A stretch of DNA of 64,000 nucleotides, from contig CAJUTJ010000192.1 in the NCBI GenBank assembly GCA_910589655.1, positions 3,057-67,056 of the forward strand. The letters are read 5' to 3'. Shown here one piece after another: positions 18,533 to 28,091 of the stretch. Below the pieces are notes generated by a model. That model was not told the DNA's origin. It was given only the letters and a program-made list of their open reading frames with translations, and did not search any database. The stretch comes from an uncultured Acetatifactor sp. (GTDB lineage Bacteria; Bacillota; Clostridia; Lachnospirales; Lachnospiraceae). How positions within the stretch are numbered: position 1 is the first letter of the stretch; each line of letters opens with the position of its first letter. Both the position numbers and the translations under genes were made by a program.

Positions 18533-18794
18533 TTACGTTCGAAAAAATTTTTCCCATTTTTAAAACCTTTTTCCCTTACGTGAGGTTATATATTCTGTAA
18601 GCAGACAGTCTGCCGCAAAAGATCTCACATAAATATATTTTCTCTTGGTTCCGTTCTCGTAAAAGCATTGGTGTCAGCCGCCGCAGTATATTACCGTTTC
18701 TCCCGCTGTTTTGCCTGTGAGAATGGATCCCGTGCCAAAAAGAAATGTTATTTGTGAATGATTTCCAAGGAACCGTTGCATAAGAGGAGCTGTC

Positions 18795-19406
18795 ATGGAC
18801 GAGCGTCAATGGATACATGCCATTCAGAAGGGAGATAAACAATACTTGAAGGATATTGTCGAAAAATATTATGACGATATCTTCCGTTTTTGTGCCTTTC
18901 AATCCGGCAGCGGGGAAGACGCTTATGATCTGGCGCAGGAAACCTTTCTGAAATTTATCAGGTATGTGGAGGGCTACCGTTATCGTAATCTGAAGGGTTA
19001 TCTGCTGACCGTTGCCATGAATTTATGCAGGGATTATCTCACGGAAAAAGGAAAGCGCGGAGAGAGGGAGATCAGCTATGACCAAAACGTTTCCGGTGAG
19101 AATGGTACGGAGGGTGACTCCCTGTGGGAGATATACCGTCCCCCCGAAGAGTTTTCCGGAGCGGAGGAGGCTTCTCCCGAAGCAAAATCGGTAGAGAGTG
19201 ATGTGTACGGCCGTCTGACGAAACTATTGTCGGAACTGCCTCAGATACAGAGGGAGGCGTTGATCCTGCATTATATGTATGACATGAAATACCGGGAAAT
19301 TGCTAAACTCACCGGAGTAACCGTATCCACAGTGAAATCCCGTGTGAAACAAGGGACGGAAAAGCTGCGGGGAAGAATGGAAAAGGAGGACTTTCTGGAT
19401 GGTTAG
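18795..19406 (+). CDS. ECF-type RNA polymerase sigma factor
   Basis: A 203-residue sigma-70-like factor of the extracytoplasmic-function group. Region 2 (about 20-85) has KYYDDIFRFCAFQSG, AYDLAQETFLKFI and YRNLKGYLLTVAMN. A variable linker (about 90-130) follows, then region 4 (about 135-195) with LPQIQREALILHYMYDMKYR and the HTH GVTVSTVKSRVKQG. The ATG follows agaggag by 6 nt. The gene overlaps the next, membrane-protein gene by 8 nt, the usual arrangement for a sigma factor and its membrane anti-sigma factor, and ABC-exporter genes follow. It probably switches on this same operon after an envelope or antibiotic signal. Confidence 0.92.
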   Translation: MDERQWIHAIQKGDKQYLKDIVEKYYDDIFRFCAFQSGSGEDAYDLAQETFLKFIRYVEGYRYRNLKGYLLTVAMNLCRDYLTEKGKRGEREISYDQNVSGENGTEGDSLWEIYRPPEEFSGAEEASPEAKSVESDVYGRLTKLLSELPQIQREALILHYMYDMKYREIAKLTGVTVSTVKSRVKQGTEKLRGRMEKEDFLDG

Positions 19407-20163
19407 AAAACGGCAGGAAAAAATTTGGGAGCGGGCAGCCGGAATGAAACCCGACCCGCAAAAAAAGAAGAAATCCCTTGCCTGTATTGAAGAAGTCATA
19501 GCGGACAAAAAAATTCATAATATACCCTCGCCGGCAGAGTTGATTCACATTCAGCTGCAATATATTTCGCCGGTATTCTGGCTGCTTCAAGGAGGGATGC
19601 TGCTGCTCTTGCTGCTGCTTTTATATCAAATGGCAAGAATGGGAGCGGAATTGGCGGATTACCTTTGGTGGAGTTCCATCGTGGCGGCGTGGATGGGAAT
19701 TTTGGCAAACGGTGCAGTGGGCAGGTATTTTTCACACGGAATGGCAGAGCTGGAGCAAAGCTGCTGTATTAACCTTTCCCAGATGTGGACAATCCGAATG
19801 ATTTTGACCATCGGCGTGGATATCTGTATCCTAACGCTGTTCAGCGGCGGTGTTGCAATGTGCACAAATACATTTTTCGGGCGTATTGCCGTATATCTGC
19901 TTGTTCCTTTTGTGCTGTCCAATATCTGCTGTCTGTTGGCCGTCAGCGCATTGCGGGGCGGAAGAAGCAGGTATACGCTGATGGTGCTGGCGGTGCTGGC
20001 GGGCCTGACAGCGGCGGCGCCTTCTCTGTTTCCGGAGATTTACGGAACCGCCTACCTATGGGTATGGCTGTGCATGTTAGTTCTGGGGATCATAGTTTTT
20101 GCAGCGCAGATTAAGAATTGTTATGGCAGGATGATAAGGGGTGAAATGATATGTTGGAATTAA
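19399..20163 (+). CDS. Polytopic membrane protein, possible anti-sigma factor
   Basis: A 254-residue protein with a soluble basic N terminus (about 1-55, KRQEKIWERAAGMKPDPQ) and about six hydrophobic helices from residue 57 onward. No family was recognised with certainty. Its ATG overlaps the ECF sigma gene by 8 nt, and its own end overlaps the ABC ATPase start by 13 nt, so translation is coupled across the three genes. By position it could hold the sigma factor at the membrane, with the N-terminal segment as binding part; it could equally be a membrane subunit of the following ABC system. Both are inference. Confidence 0.75.
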   Translation: MVRKRQEKIWERAAGMKPDPQKKKKSLACIEEVIADKKIHNIPSPAELIHIQLQYISPVFWLLQGGMLLLLLLLLYQMARMGAELADYLWWSSIVAAWMGILANGAVGRYFSHGMAELEQSCCINLSQMWTIRMILTIGVDICILTLFSGGVAMCTNTFFGRIAVYLLVPFVLSNICCLLAVSALRGGRSRYTLMVLAVLAGLTAAAPSLFPEIYGTAYLWVWLCMLVLGIIVFAAQIKNCYGRMIRGEMICWN

Positions 20164-21035
20164 AATTGGACAATGTTTCCAAAATTTATGGCGGGCATAG
20201 AGCCGTGGATGGGATTGAATATATTTTATCTCATGGAGTGTACGGCCTATTGGGAGCTAACGGTGCGGGAAAGACTACGCTTCTGCGTATGATCTGCGGC
20301 ATCTTGGAGGTGACGGAGGGAAGAATTCTGTGTGAGGGCACCGAGATCAGGAAAATGGGGGCTGAGTACCGCAGGCTGTTGGGATATCTGCCCCAGAATT
20401 TCGGTTACTATCCGGAGTTTACGGCAAGAAAGTTTCTGATGTATCTTGCCGCGTTAAAGGCCATTCCCAAAAGGGAGGCGGCGGATAAAGTGGAAGAGCT
20501 GCTGCGGCTTGTGGATTTGGAGCAAGTAAAGGATAAGAAGGTCAAAACCTTTTCGGGGGGCATGGTGCGCCGGCTGGGCATTGCACAAGCGCTGCTGGGA
20601 GAACCGGAAATATTGATTTTGGACGAGCCTACGGCGGGTTTGGATCCCAAGGAAAGAATTCGTTTCCGAAATATTATCAGTGCGTTGTCCAAGAATAGAA
20701 TCATTATTTTATCTACCCATATCGTGTCGGATGTGGAATACATTGCAGATAAAATATTGTTGATGAAAGGCGGAAAGCTGCTGTCTGCGGGAGACATAGA
20801 GCATATGCTTTCACAGGTCAGGGGAAAAGTCTGGGAATGCTGTATCCGGCCGGAGGAAGCGGAAGCCTATCAGGCAAATTTCTCCGTCAGCAACCTGCGC
20901 AATACGGAACAGGGAGTAAAGCTTCGTATCGTTGCGGATGACTGCCCTCTTACGGATGCCGTGCCCGTTGATCCCGACTTGGAGGATGTATATTTGTATT
21001 ATTTTAGGGAATTCGATAGAGAGCCTCTTTCTTAG
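20151..21035 (+). CDS. ABC transporter ATP-binding protein
   Basis: A 294-residue ATPase of the exporter type (related to CcmA and bacitracin-resistance ATPases). Walker A GANGAGKTT lies at 35-43, the Q-loop at LPQNFGYY, the signature FSGGM near 130, Walker B ILILDEPTAGLDP near 153 and the switch His in STHIVSD. The C-terminal 70 residues are an extra domain common in exporters whose permease is a separate protein. It would pair with the membrane protein at 21184, 148 nt downstream, and is translationally coupled to the preceding gene. The exported substrate is unknown. Confidence 0.93.
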   Translation: MLELKLDNVSKIYGGHRAVDGIEYILSHGVYGLLGANGAGKTTLLRMICGILEVTEGRILCEGTEIRKMGAEYRRLLGYLPQNFGYYPEFTARKFLMYLAALKAIPKREAADKVEELLRLVDLEQVKDKKVKTFSGGMVRRLGIAQALLGEPEILILDEPTAGLDPKERIRFRNIISALSKNRIIILSTHIVSDVEYIADKILLMKGGKLLSAGDIEHMLSQVRGKVWECCIRPEEAEAYQANFSVSNLRNTEQGVKLRIVADDCPLTDAVPVDPDLEDVYLYYFREFDREPLS

Positions 21036-21183
21036 AGCGTTGCGGTGCAGAGCCGGACAAAATGCTGTTAAATATGGACCAAGACATAAAAACAGTCACG
21101 GGGCGGAAACGCCGGGAAAGAAATTACTTTCTGACATGGGCGTTGAAGTGCGGTGACGGAAACGGGATTAGGAGGGAAACAGG

Positions 21184-22311
21184 ATGATGGGAAAAGAGTT
21201 GTATCGAATTTTTTCTCGTAGAATTACATTGCTGGCGTTAGCCGCAGCAACCGCTTTTTTGATATATTACGGATTTTTTCATATTTGGGAGGAGGCTGTT
21301 ATTGAAGACGGAAATCTTTTACGTCACGGCGAGGCCGTGGCCCGCGACAAGGAAATAGCGGAAGAATTTGCCGGTCCGTTGACGGAGGAAACCGTTCGAG
21401 CCATTTGGGAAAAATACGGGGCGCCTGTAAATTATATGGATCCTGTGGTCAGGGAGGAGGATCTGCAGCGGCTGGCAGAACAGGGAGGATATGACAATTA
21501 TTGTAATACGGTCGTGACAAGGCTGTTTGCCGGCAAAGTGATTCAGGAGGACGGATCGGCAGTGTTTCTGCTGCCGGAGGAGATATCGGAAAGCCGATAT
21601 CTGGACGGAAATCATATTTTCGGCTATGTGGGATTGGGTTGGAGCTGGTATTGGGATCAGTTTTTGGTGATGATCGTAATGGTTTCCGTTGTTGTGATTA
21701 TTGCATTGGCGCCCATGTTCTCGGAGGACTATGCCTTCCGGACGGCGGACATAGTTCTGCCGACCGTAAGAGGACGCATCCGGATCTGGCAGACACGGGT
21801 GGGGGCAGGCTTTTTCTTTGCCTCGGCATACTATTGGCTGATGGGAGCTTTTATCTTTTTGTTAAATATCTTTTTTTACGGCGCGGACGGCCTGAATATA
21901 AGCTGTGGGTTTACCTATCTGCCCTATGATCTTATGAGGGATAGTGATCCCCTGTGGAAGGCTGTATTGATCATGCACTTGGGGGGCTGGTTTTCCATGT
22001 TGGCGTTGACTCTTCAGATACAAGCCGTTTCGTCCAAAAATAAGTCCACCTTTGGTGCGCTGCTATGGTCTCTGGCGGCTTTTCTGGGACCTATCGCCAT
22101 AATTAATTTTATACTAAAGAACCTGCCCTTTATGGGAGTGAATAAATGGCTGCAATATTTTTGTTATAGTATGCCTTTTTCCTTTTCCGGAATGTATTTG
22201 CAGGCGCCGCCGTCGGGAAAGCAGATATTGCTGACATTTGCGCTGATTACTGCCGTGTTGTCGTGCGCGCTGGGGGGCTTGTGCTGGTGCCGTCATCAGG
22301 TAAGGAATTAA
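21184..22311 (+). CDS. ABC exporter membrane protein
   Basis: A 375-residue protein with one N-terminal helix (about 10-30), a large soluble segment (about 35-155) that would face outside, and about five further helices (about 160-370). This layout, a loop between the first and second helix followed by a helix bundle, is common in ABC-2-type permeases. The ATG at 21184 follows ggaggg by 7 nt; the adjacent ATG at 21187 is also possible. It is probably the membrane partner of the ATPase at 20151 and the last gene of the sigma-factor operon, closed by a strong terminator. Confidence 0.8.
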   Translation: MMGKELYRIFSRRITLLALAAATAFLIYYGFFHIWEEAVIEDGNLLRHGEAVARDKEIAEEFAGPLTEETVRAIWEKYGAPVNYMDPVVREEDLQRLAEQGGYDNYCNTVVTRLFAGKVIQEDGSAVFLLPEEISESRYLDGNHIFGYVGLGWSWYWDQFLVMIVMVSVVVIIALAPMFSEDYAFRTADIVLPTVRGRIRIWQTRVGAGFFFASAYYWLMGAFIFLLNIFFYGADGLNISCGFTYLPYDLMRDSDPLWKAVLIMHLGGWFSMLALTLQIQAVSSKNKSTFGALLWSLAAFLGPIAIINFILKNLPFMGVNKWLQYFCYSMPFSFSGMYLQAPPSGKQILLTFALITAVLSCALGGLCWCRHQVRN

Positions 22312-22341
22312 GTATGTCTCAGCTAACATTTTGACAGGTTC

Positions 22342-22379
22342 AAAAAACAAATGGATGTGGTAATCCATTTGTTTTTTTG
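22342..22379 (+). terminator. Rho-independent terminator after the ABC operon
   Basis: The inverted repeat aacaaatggat / atccatttgtt forms an 11-bp stem, extendable by A-T pairs on both sides, and is followed by a run of T. It works in either direction in principle. The tataat at 22380 just after it could be the -10 of galK, with no good -35. Confidence 0.85.
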
Positions 22380-22432
22380 TATAATAGAATTATAACAACG
22401 TAATGTATCGGAAGATACGGATTGGAGAGGGT

Positions 22433-23596
22433 ATGAAAGATATAATCTTAAAAAAGTTTGCGGAAGTATTTGGGGATGCGGAGGGCGCTAAAGCATATTT
22501 TGCGCCGGGGCGAGTAAATCTGATCGGAGAACATACCGACTATAACGGCGGCCATGTCTTTCCCTGTGCATTGACAATCGGCACCTACGGAGCGGCAAGA
22601 AAGAGAACGGACAACAAACTGAGATTTTTCTCCATGAATTTCGGGCATTTGGGTGTGCTGGAATCTTCACTGGAGGAATTGGTTCCTTCCGGCGAAGCGG
22701 GATGGACGAACTATCCGAAGGGAATGATCTGGGCCTTCGGCGAGAAGGGGATGAAGGTTCCCTGTGGCATGGATCTGCTGCTGAACGGTAATATTCCCAA
22801 CGGCTCCGGCCTGTCTTCTTCCGCTTCCGTGGAAATTTTGACGGGACATATATTGAGAGATTTTTTTGACTTTAAGGTATCCAATCAGGAGCTGGCATTG
22901 ATCGGACAGTATTCGGAGAATAACTTTAATAAAGTAAACTGCGGTATCATGGATCAGTTTGCAATTGCCATGGGAAAAGAAAATAACGCTATCTTCTTGG
23001 ATACTGCCGACTTATCCTATGAATATGCGCCCATTGTTTTAAAAGGAGCTAAGATTGTCATTGCATGCAGTAATAAAAAGAGAGGGCTGGGTGAATCCAA
23101 ATATAATGAACGCCGCAGCGAATGCGAGACGGCTCTGGCAGAGTTAAAGCAGGTAACGGAAATCAATTCTCTTGGAGATTTGGATGAGGAGACTTTTGAA
23201 AAGGTTAAATCCGCTATAAAAGACGAGGTGCGCGTGAGAAGGGCAAAACATGCGGTGTATGAGAACCGGCGCACGATCCATGCCGTGGAAGCCTTGAAAG
23301 CTAACGATGTGGAGGAATTCGGCAGGCTGATGAACGAATCCCATGTATCCTTGCGGGACGACTATGAGGTCACGGGTATAGAGCTGGATACTTTGGTGGA
23401 GGAAGCATGGAAAGTGGAAGGCGTCATCGGTTCCCGCATGACCGGTGCAGGCTTTGGCGGCTGTACTGTCAGCATAGTAAAGGATGAGGCCATTGATACC
23501 TTTATCGAGACGGTGGGAAAAGCATATAAAGAAAAGATCGGATATGCGGCTGACTTTTATGTAGTAGAGATTGGGGACGGCCCCAGAACCTTATAA
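22433..23596 (+). CDS. galK: Galactokinase
   Basis: A 387-residue GHMP-family kinase that phosphorylates alpha-D-galactose at C1 with ATP, the first committed step of the Leloir pathway. Three diagnostic motifs are present: the galactokinase signature GRVNLIGEHTDYNGGHVFP (about 23-41), the ATP-binding loop PNGSGLSSSASVE (about 120) and the C-terminal MTGAGFGGCTVSIV (about 340). I start at ATG 22433, which follows ggagagg by 3-4 nt; an in-frame ATG at 22403 would add ten residues. It is followed by galT after 81 nt, and the two probably form one operon. No galE or mutarotase gene is in the window. Confidence 0.96.
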   Translation: MKDIILKKFAEVFGDAEGAKAYFAPGRVNLIGEHTDYNGGHVFPCALTIGTYGAARKRTDNKLRFFSMNFGHLGVLESSLEELVPSGEAGWTNYPKGMIWAFGEKGMKVPCGMDLLLNGNIPNGSGLSSSASVEILTGHILRDFFDFKVSNQELALIGQYSENNFNKVNCGIMDQFAIAMGKENNAIFLDTADLSYEYAPIVLKGAKIVIACSNKKRGLGESKYNERRSECETALAELKQVTEINSLGDLDEETFEKVKSAIKDEVRVRRAKHAVYENRRTIHAVEALKANDVEEFGRLMNESHVSLRDDYEVTGIELDTLVEEAWKVEGVIGSRMTGAGFGGCTVSIVKDEAIDTFIETVGKAYKEKIGYAADFYVVEIGDGPRTL

Positions 23597-23677
23597 AGCA
23601 AGGGGATATTGGTCAAAGATATATGCGGATTTGTGCCGGATAGATGAGACGGGGAAAGGATGGAAAGAGGTATGGAT

Positions 23678-25177
23678 ATGATTCAGACAGATATCAGAAA
23701 ATTGGTTTCTTATGGCGTGCAGACAGGGCTGGTCCCTGAGGAGGATGTAATTTTTACCACAAACAGACTTTTGGAATTGTTCGGGCTGGATGAGTTGGAA
23801 GAGCCTTCCGAAGATGTTTCCATGGAGGAGGAAGCGTTAGAAGAAGTATTACATAGTATGTGTGACTATGCGGTATCAAAGGGGCTGACGGAAGACAGCA
23901 TTGTGTATCGAGACCTTTTTGACACCAAGATTATGAGTATGCTGATGCCCCGGCCCAGTGAGGTGATTCGTAAGTTCCGGGATCTGTACGATACTGTCTC
24001 GCCGGAGGCGGCTACGGATTATTATTATAAGTTAAGCAAGGATTCCGATTATATCCGCAGATACCGCATCTGCAAGGATATGAAGTGGGTTGTTCCCACC
24101 CAATACGGTGATTTGGACATTACCATTAATCTTTCCAAGCCGGAGAAGGATCCCAAGGCAATAGCCGCGGCAAAAAACACAAAGCAGTCAGGATATCCCA
24201 AATGTCTGTTGTGCAGAGAGAATGAGGGATATGCGGGGCGTGTAAACCATCCTGCCAGACAGAACCACAGGATCATTCCCGTGACCATAAACGGCAGCCA
24301 GTGGGGATTTCAGTATTCGCCCTATGTATATTATAATGAGCATTGTATTGTATTCAATTCCCGGCATACACCTATGAAGATCGAACATGCCGCTTTTTGT
24401 AAGCTGTTTGATTTTGTAAAGCAGTTTCCCCATTATTTTGTAGGATCCAATGCCGATCTGCCTATTGTAGGCGGCTCTATCTTAAGCCATGATCATTTTC
24501 AGGGAGGACATTATGAATTTGCCATGGCGAAGGCGCCTATTGACAGAGCCTTTACCGTAAAAGGCTACGAGGATGTGGCAGCAGGCGTTGTAAACTGGCC
24601 CATGTCGGTGATCCGTTTGAGCGGGACGGATACGGACCGCATTATTGCCCTTGCGGATGTGATACTGGAAAAATGGAGAACCTATACGGATGAGGCGGCA
24701 TTTATCTATGCGTTTACGGAGGGAGAGCCTCATAATACCATTACTCCCATTGCCAGAAAAAGGGGAGACAAATTTGAATTGGATTTGGTGCTGAGGAACA
24801 ATATTACAACGGAAGAGCATCCGTTGGGGGTATATCATCCTCATGCAAAATTGCATCACATCAAAAAAGAGAATATCGGTCTCATTGAAGTGATGGGTCT
24901 TGCCGTGCTTCCTGCCCGGTTAAAAGAGGAGATGGCAAAGCTGAAAGCAGCAATACTCACGGGAAATGATCTCCGGACGGATGACGAGCTGGAAAAACAT
25001 GCGGACTGGGTGGATGAATTTTCCGCAAAATACGACAAAATCGACGATACCAATATTGACGGCATTATTGAAAAGGAAATCGGTCTTGTCTTTATGGAAG
25101 TGTTGGAGGACGCCGGTGTCTATAAAAGGACGGAAGAAGGGCAGAAAGCCTTTGATCTGTTTTTGCAAAGCCTGTAG
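23678..25177 (+). CDS. galT: Galactose-1-phosphate uridylyltransferase, class II
   Basis: A 499-residue enzyme that exchanges UMP between UDP-glucose and galactose 1-phosphate. The length, the MIQTDIRKLVSYG start and motifs such as PKCLLCRENEGYAGRVNHPA and SHDHFQGGHYEFAMAKAP mark the Gram-positive class II form, distinct from the roughly 350-residue E. coli type. The His in the HDHFQGG stretch takes the place of the nucleophilic HPH motif. Three ATGs are in frame (23660, 23672 and 23678). I prefer 23678, which fits the family start and lies about 8 nt from aaagagg. It directly follows galK. Confidence 0.95.
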   Translation: MIQTDIRKLVSYGVQTGLVPEEDVIFTTNRLLELFGLDELEEPSEDVSMEEEALEEVLHSMCDYAVSKGLTEDSIVYRDLFDTKIMSMLMPRPSEVIRKFRDLYDTVSPEAATDYYYKLSKDSDYIRRYRICKDMKWVVPTQYGDLDITINLSKPEKDPKAIAAAKNTKQSGYPKCLLCRENEGYAGRVNHPARQNHRIIPVTINGSQWGFQYSPYVYYNEHCIVFNSRHTPMKIEHAAFCKLFDFVKQFPHYFVGSNADLPIVGGSILSHDHFQGGHYEFAMAKAPIDRAFTVKGYEDVAAGVVNWPMSVIRLSGTDTDRIIALADVILEKWRTYTDEAAFIYAFTEGEPHNTITPIARKRGDKFELDLVLRNNITTEEHPLGVYHPHAKLHHIKKENIGLIEVMGLAVLPARLKEEMAKLKAAILTGNDLRTDDELEKHADWVDEFSAKYDKIDDTNIDGIIEKEIGLVFMEVLEDAGVYKRTEEGQKAFDLFLQSL

Positions 25178-25304
25178 CACAGGGAGCCTCGACGGGATAA
25201 GGGTTAGCCATAGGGAGCAGGCTGAGGCAAGAGAGTTTGCCGGTGTGTTTTAAGGATGGATAACCGGAGATACCTTCAAGACAGTGCAATGGAAAGGGGA
25301 AAAC

Positions 25305-27005
25305 GTGAAATTTTTACTGGCAGCGATCAATGCAAAATTTATACATTCCAATCCCGCTATTTACAGCCTGCGGGCTTATGCGGGGGAGGAGCTGCAGCAA
25401 TACATAGAGCTTGCGGAATATACGATTAATCAGCCGGTTCCGGAGATCTTGGCGGATCTGTACCGCCGGGATCCCGATGTTATCGGCTTTTCCTGCTATA
25501 TTTGGAATTGGCGCTGCGTTCAGGAGCTGCTGAGAGAGCTTCCCAAGCTGCTGCCAGACACGAGTGTCTGGCTGGGCGGTCCCGAGGTTTCTTATTATCC
25601 CGAAAACATTGTGGCGGAATATCCCTTTGTCAAGGGTATAATGGTGGGGGAAGGGGAGACTGTCTTCCGGAAACTAATGGAATATTACACTTATCAGGGA
25701 ACGGAGCCGTTTTACCTGAAAGATGTGCCGGGTCTGTATCTTAGGAGCGGTTATACCCGGCCACAGAAACCGGCAGAGCTGAGTGCCATTCCGTTTTTGT
25801 ATCGGGATCTGACTCCCTTTTCCAACAGAATTCTCTATTATGAGACAAGCCGGGGCTGCCCCTATAGATGCAGCTACTGTCTCTCTTCCATCGATAAAAC
25901 CGTCCGGTTCCGCGACATCGGCATAGTAAAACAGGAGCTGCAGTATTTCTTAGACCATCGTGTGAAGCAGGTGAAATTCATTGACCGCACTTTCAACTGC
26001 AGTCATGAGCATGGAACGGAAATATGGAAATATCTATATGAACATGACAATGGGGTTACAAATTTTCATTTTGAGATATCTGCGGATATTCTGCGGGAGG
26101 ATGAAATAGCTTTGCTGAATAAGCTCCGGCCCGGCCTCGCACAGCTGGAAATCGGTGTGCAAAGTACAAATCCCGAAACCCTTCGTGCAATCTGCCGAAA
26201 TACGGATATTGAAAAATTAGAAGCCAATGTGGCGGCAATCCGCCGGGGGAATAATATACATCAGCATCTGGATTTGATCGCGGGTCTGCCCTATGAAGGG
26301 TACGAGAGCTTCGGGCATTCCTTTGACCGGGTATACCGCATGAAGCCGGAGCAGCTGCAATTGGGTTTTTTGAAAGTGCTTAAAGGCTCTCCGATGTATG
26401 AGAAGGCGGAGGAATATGGTATCGTATATACGGATAAGCCGCCCTACGAGGTTCTTTACACAAAATGGCTGTCCTATGAGGATGTGCTTCGTCTCAAGGG
26501 GATAGAGGAGATGGTGGAGCTGTACTATAACAGCAGCCAGTTTACCCACACGCTGCCCTTGCTGGAAACCGTTTTTTCAAGTCCTTTTGCCATGTTTGAA
26601 GCTTTGGCTGATTTTTATAGGGAAAAAGGATATTTTATCAATAGTCCGTCGAGAGGATACCGGTATCATGTGATACTGGAATTTGCGTGTAAATATGACG
26701 GTGACAGAGAGTATGTTTACAGGGAGTTGTTGACCTATGATATGTACCTGCGGGAGAATTTAAAGAGCAGGCCGGACTTTGCAAAAGATCCGGTGCCGTA
26801 TAAAGAAAGGATTCGAAGCTTTTTCCGGGAAAGCGGCAGACAGCGGAATCTGGCGCACCTAGAGCCCTTTGCATATCCGGTGTGGGATTTGGAGGCGGTG
26901 AAAGCCGGAGAAAGGAACGAAAGGGAAGTATTCGTACTCTTTGACTATGCAAGGCGCAGTCCCCTGACTTATGAGGCGGATACGGAAAGGCTCCCCGAGC
27001 TCTGA
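25305..27005 (+). CDS. B12-binding-domain radical SAM protein
   Basis: A 566-residue protein with an N-terminal cobalamin-binding-like domain (about 1-135, DPDVIGFSCYIWNWR and WLGGPEVSYYPE) and a radical SAM core (about 175-400). The CxxxCxxC ligands of the 4Fe-4S cluster are Cys185, Cys189 and Cys192 in RGCPYRCSYC. A C-terminal DUF4080-like region follows. The family contains methylthiotransferase- and methyltransferase-like enzymes of mostly unknown substrate. I choose GTG 25305, about 5 nt after ggaaagggg, rather than GTG 25284. The gene stands between galT and an unrelated minus-strand gene, so context does not give the substrate. Confidence 0.9.
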   Translation: MKFLLAAINAKFIHSNPAIYSLRAYAGEELQQYIELAEYTINQPVPEILADLYRRDPDVIGFSCYIWNWRCVQELLRELPKLLPDTSVWLGGPEVSYYPENIVAEYPFVKGIMVGEGETVFRKLMEYYTYQGTEPFYLKDVPGLYLRSGYTRPQKPAELSAIPFLYRDLTPFSNRILYYETSRGCPYRCSYCLSSIDKTVRFRDIGIVKQELQYFLDHRVKQVKFIDRTFNCSHEHGTEIWKYLYEHDNGVTNFHFEISADILREDEIALLNKLRPGLAQLEIGVQSTNPETLRAICRNTDIEKLEANVAAIRRGNNIHQHLDLIAGLPYEGYESFGHSFDRVYRMKPEQLQLGFLKVLKGSPMYEKAEEYGIVYTDKPPYEVLYTKWLSYEDVLRLKGIEEMVELYYNSSQFTHTLPLLETVFSSPFAMFEALADFYREKGYFINSPSRGYRYHVILEFACKYDGDREYVYRELLTYDMYLRENLKSRPDFAKDPVPYKERIRSFFRESGRQRNLAHLEPFAYPVWDLEAVKAGERNEREVFVLFDYARRSPLTYEADTERLPEL

Positions 27006-27102
27006 TTGGGCAAAAGGAACATTACATGACCAAGGAACTAATGCATATCCGCAGCAGTGGAAGCATAAGATGATTATGGTTGTACAATTTCTATATGTCA
27101 GT

Positions 27103-27717
27103 CTATATGTCAGGGTACAGCTCCTTCAAATGGTTTAAAATGATTTTGCTGTTGGATGAATGCAGTATGGATGCCGTGTCCGTCAAATTGCGGATTTTAT
27201 CACTTTCTCTTTGGGAAACGTAATAATCGGCCAATTGATAATAGGTACGGCTGATGTCCGTATGGGTGGTAACGGCAAATTCCATGAGCACGGAGGCTTC
27301 TTTGTCATAGCCTGCGGCAATCAACAGATCCGCCCATTTCTGCAGTGTACGTACTAGAATAGTGTAATTTTGGTCGTACTCCGTCAGAACGGTGATGTTG
27401 GCGGTGCCGTATTCCAGCTTCAGGTCGGTATTGGAAAAGCCTGTCAAATTGACTATCTTTTGGGATGTCAATGTCTCCACGATATCAATACATTCTATTA
27501 CCGCAGGATCCTCCCGGAGAAGATGGGTGGGAAAAGTTTCCAGCGGGATATGGATATAATTTAAATGATCCAGAGACTTTTTGCGGACAGAATTTGCCAG
27601 ACGCTCCCTTTCCCAGAAATTCTTTTCTTGATTTTCCTGAAGCTTGCGCTGTCTTTTCAGGTGAAAATAAAGAAAGAGTATGAAAACAATTAAACTTGCC
27701 AAAAACACTAAATTCAT
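27103..27717 (-). CDS. Membrane-anchored protein of unknown function
   Basis: A 204-residue protein with one N-terminal transmembrane helix (about 3-20), then a basic, coiled-coil-like linker (KRQRKLQENQEKNFWERERL) and a helical soluble domain facing the cytoplasm. The soluble part (about 110-200) has repeated short helices (LLIAAGYDKEASVLMEFAV, then YYQLADYYVSQRE) reminiscent of TPR units. No family is recognised. It diverges from the small 35-residue gene at 27828, so a shared promoter region of about 110 bp lies between them. Confidence 0.75.
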   Translation of the reverse strand: MNLVFLASLIVFILFLYFHLKRQRKLQENQEKNFWERERLANSVRKKSLDHLNYIHIPLETFPTHLLREDPAVIECIDIVETLTSQKIVNLTGFSNTDLKLEYGTANITVLTEYDQNYTILVRTLQKWADLLIAAGYDKEASVLMEFAVTTHTDISRTYYQLADYYVSQRESDKIRNLTDTASILHSSNSKIILNHLKELYPDI

Positions 27718-27827
27718 ATATAATATCCTTTCAGAGTTTTAATAAAATATGATTTTGCATATCGCTGCCGCAGCGGCAGACAGCAGAGGTTTCGTCAGCG
27801 CCGCACCAATTGAGGAGACATAAGGTT

Positions 27828-27935
27828 ATGTTCAATTTAAGCAATAAAAAGACCAAACGGCGTATATCGGCAGTCATTATAGCCATATTGGTGATTGCTA
27901 TGATCATACCCACTTTAACATATTTTTTTACGTAA
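27828..27935 (+). CDS. 35-residue single-pass membrane peptide
   Basis: A short open frame MFNLSNKKTKRR...FFT, too short for usual gene callers, with a basic N terminus (KKTKRR) and one hydrophobic helix (about 13-34). The ATG has gaggag about 10 nt upstream and a closer aagg. The shape is that of a real small membrane protein with inside-positive topology, and its position divergent from another membrane-anchored gene supports it. Function unknown; it could also be a leftover signal anchor. Confidence 0.55.
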   Translation: MFNLSNKKTKRRISAVIIAILVIAMIIPTLTYFFT

Positions 27936-28091
27936 TTCAATTCCCATTGATTGCATGTGTCGTTTGACGGCATAAAGGGTTGCTGTGAACGGAGTGAACA
28001 GTAACCATGAAGGGGCATGTAATGTTGTGGCGGAAAGAGCATCGCAGTGGCGAAGGCATCGGAAGCTGCGGAAAGGTAAGGGGCATTCAAT

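Noticed and set aside
18533..18794. A sigma-factor autoregulated promoter upstream of the ECF gene
   Set aside because: Sequence such as ggaaccgt near 18770 is suggestive, but no second matching site exists in the window to define a consensus.
22331..22385. TTGACA at 22331 and TATAAT at 22380 as one galK promoter
   Set aside because: They are 43 nt apart with a terminator hairpin between them, far from the usual 16-18 nt spacing.
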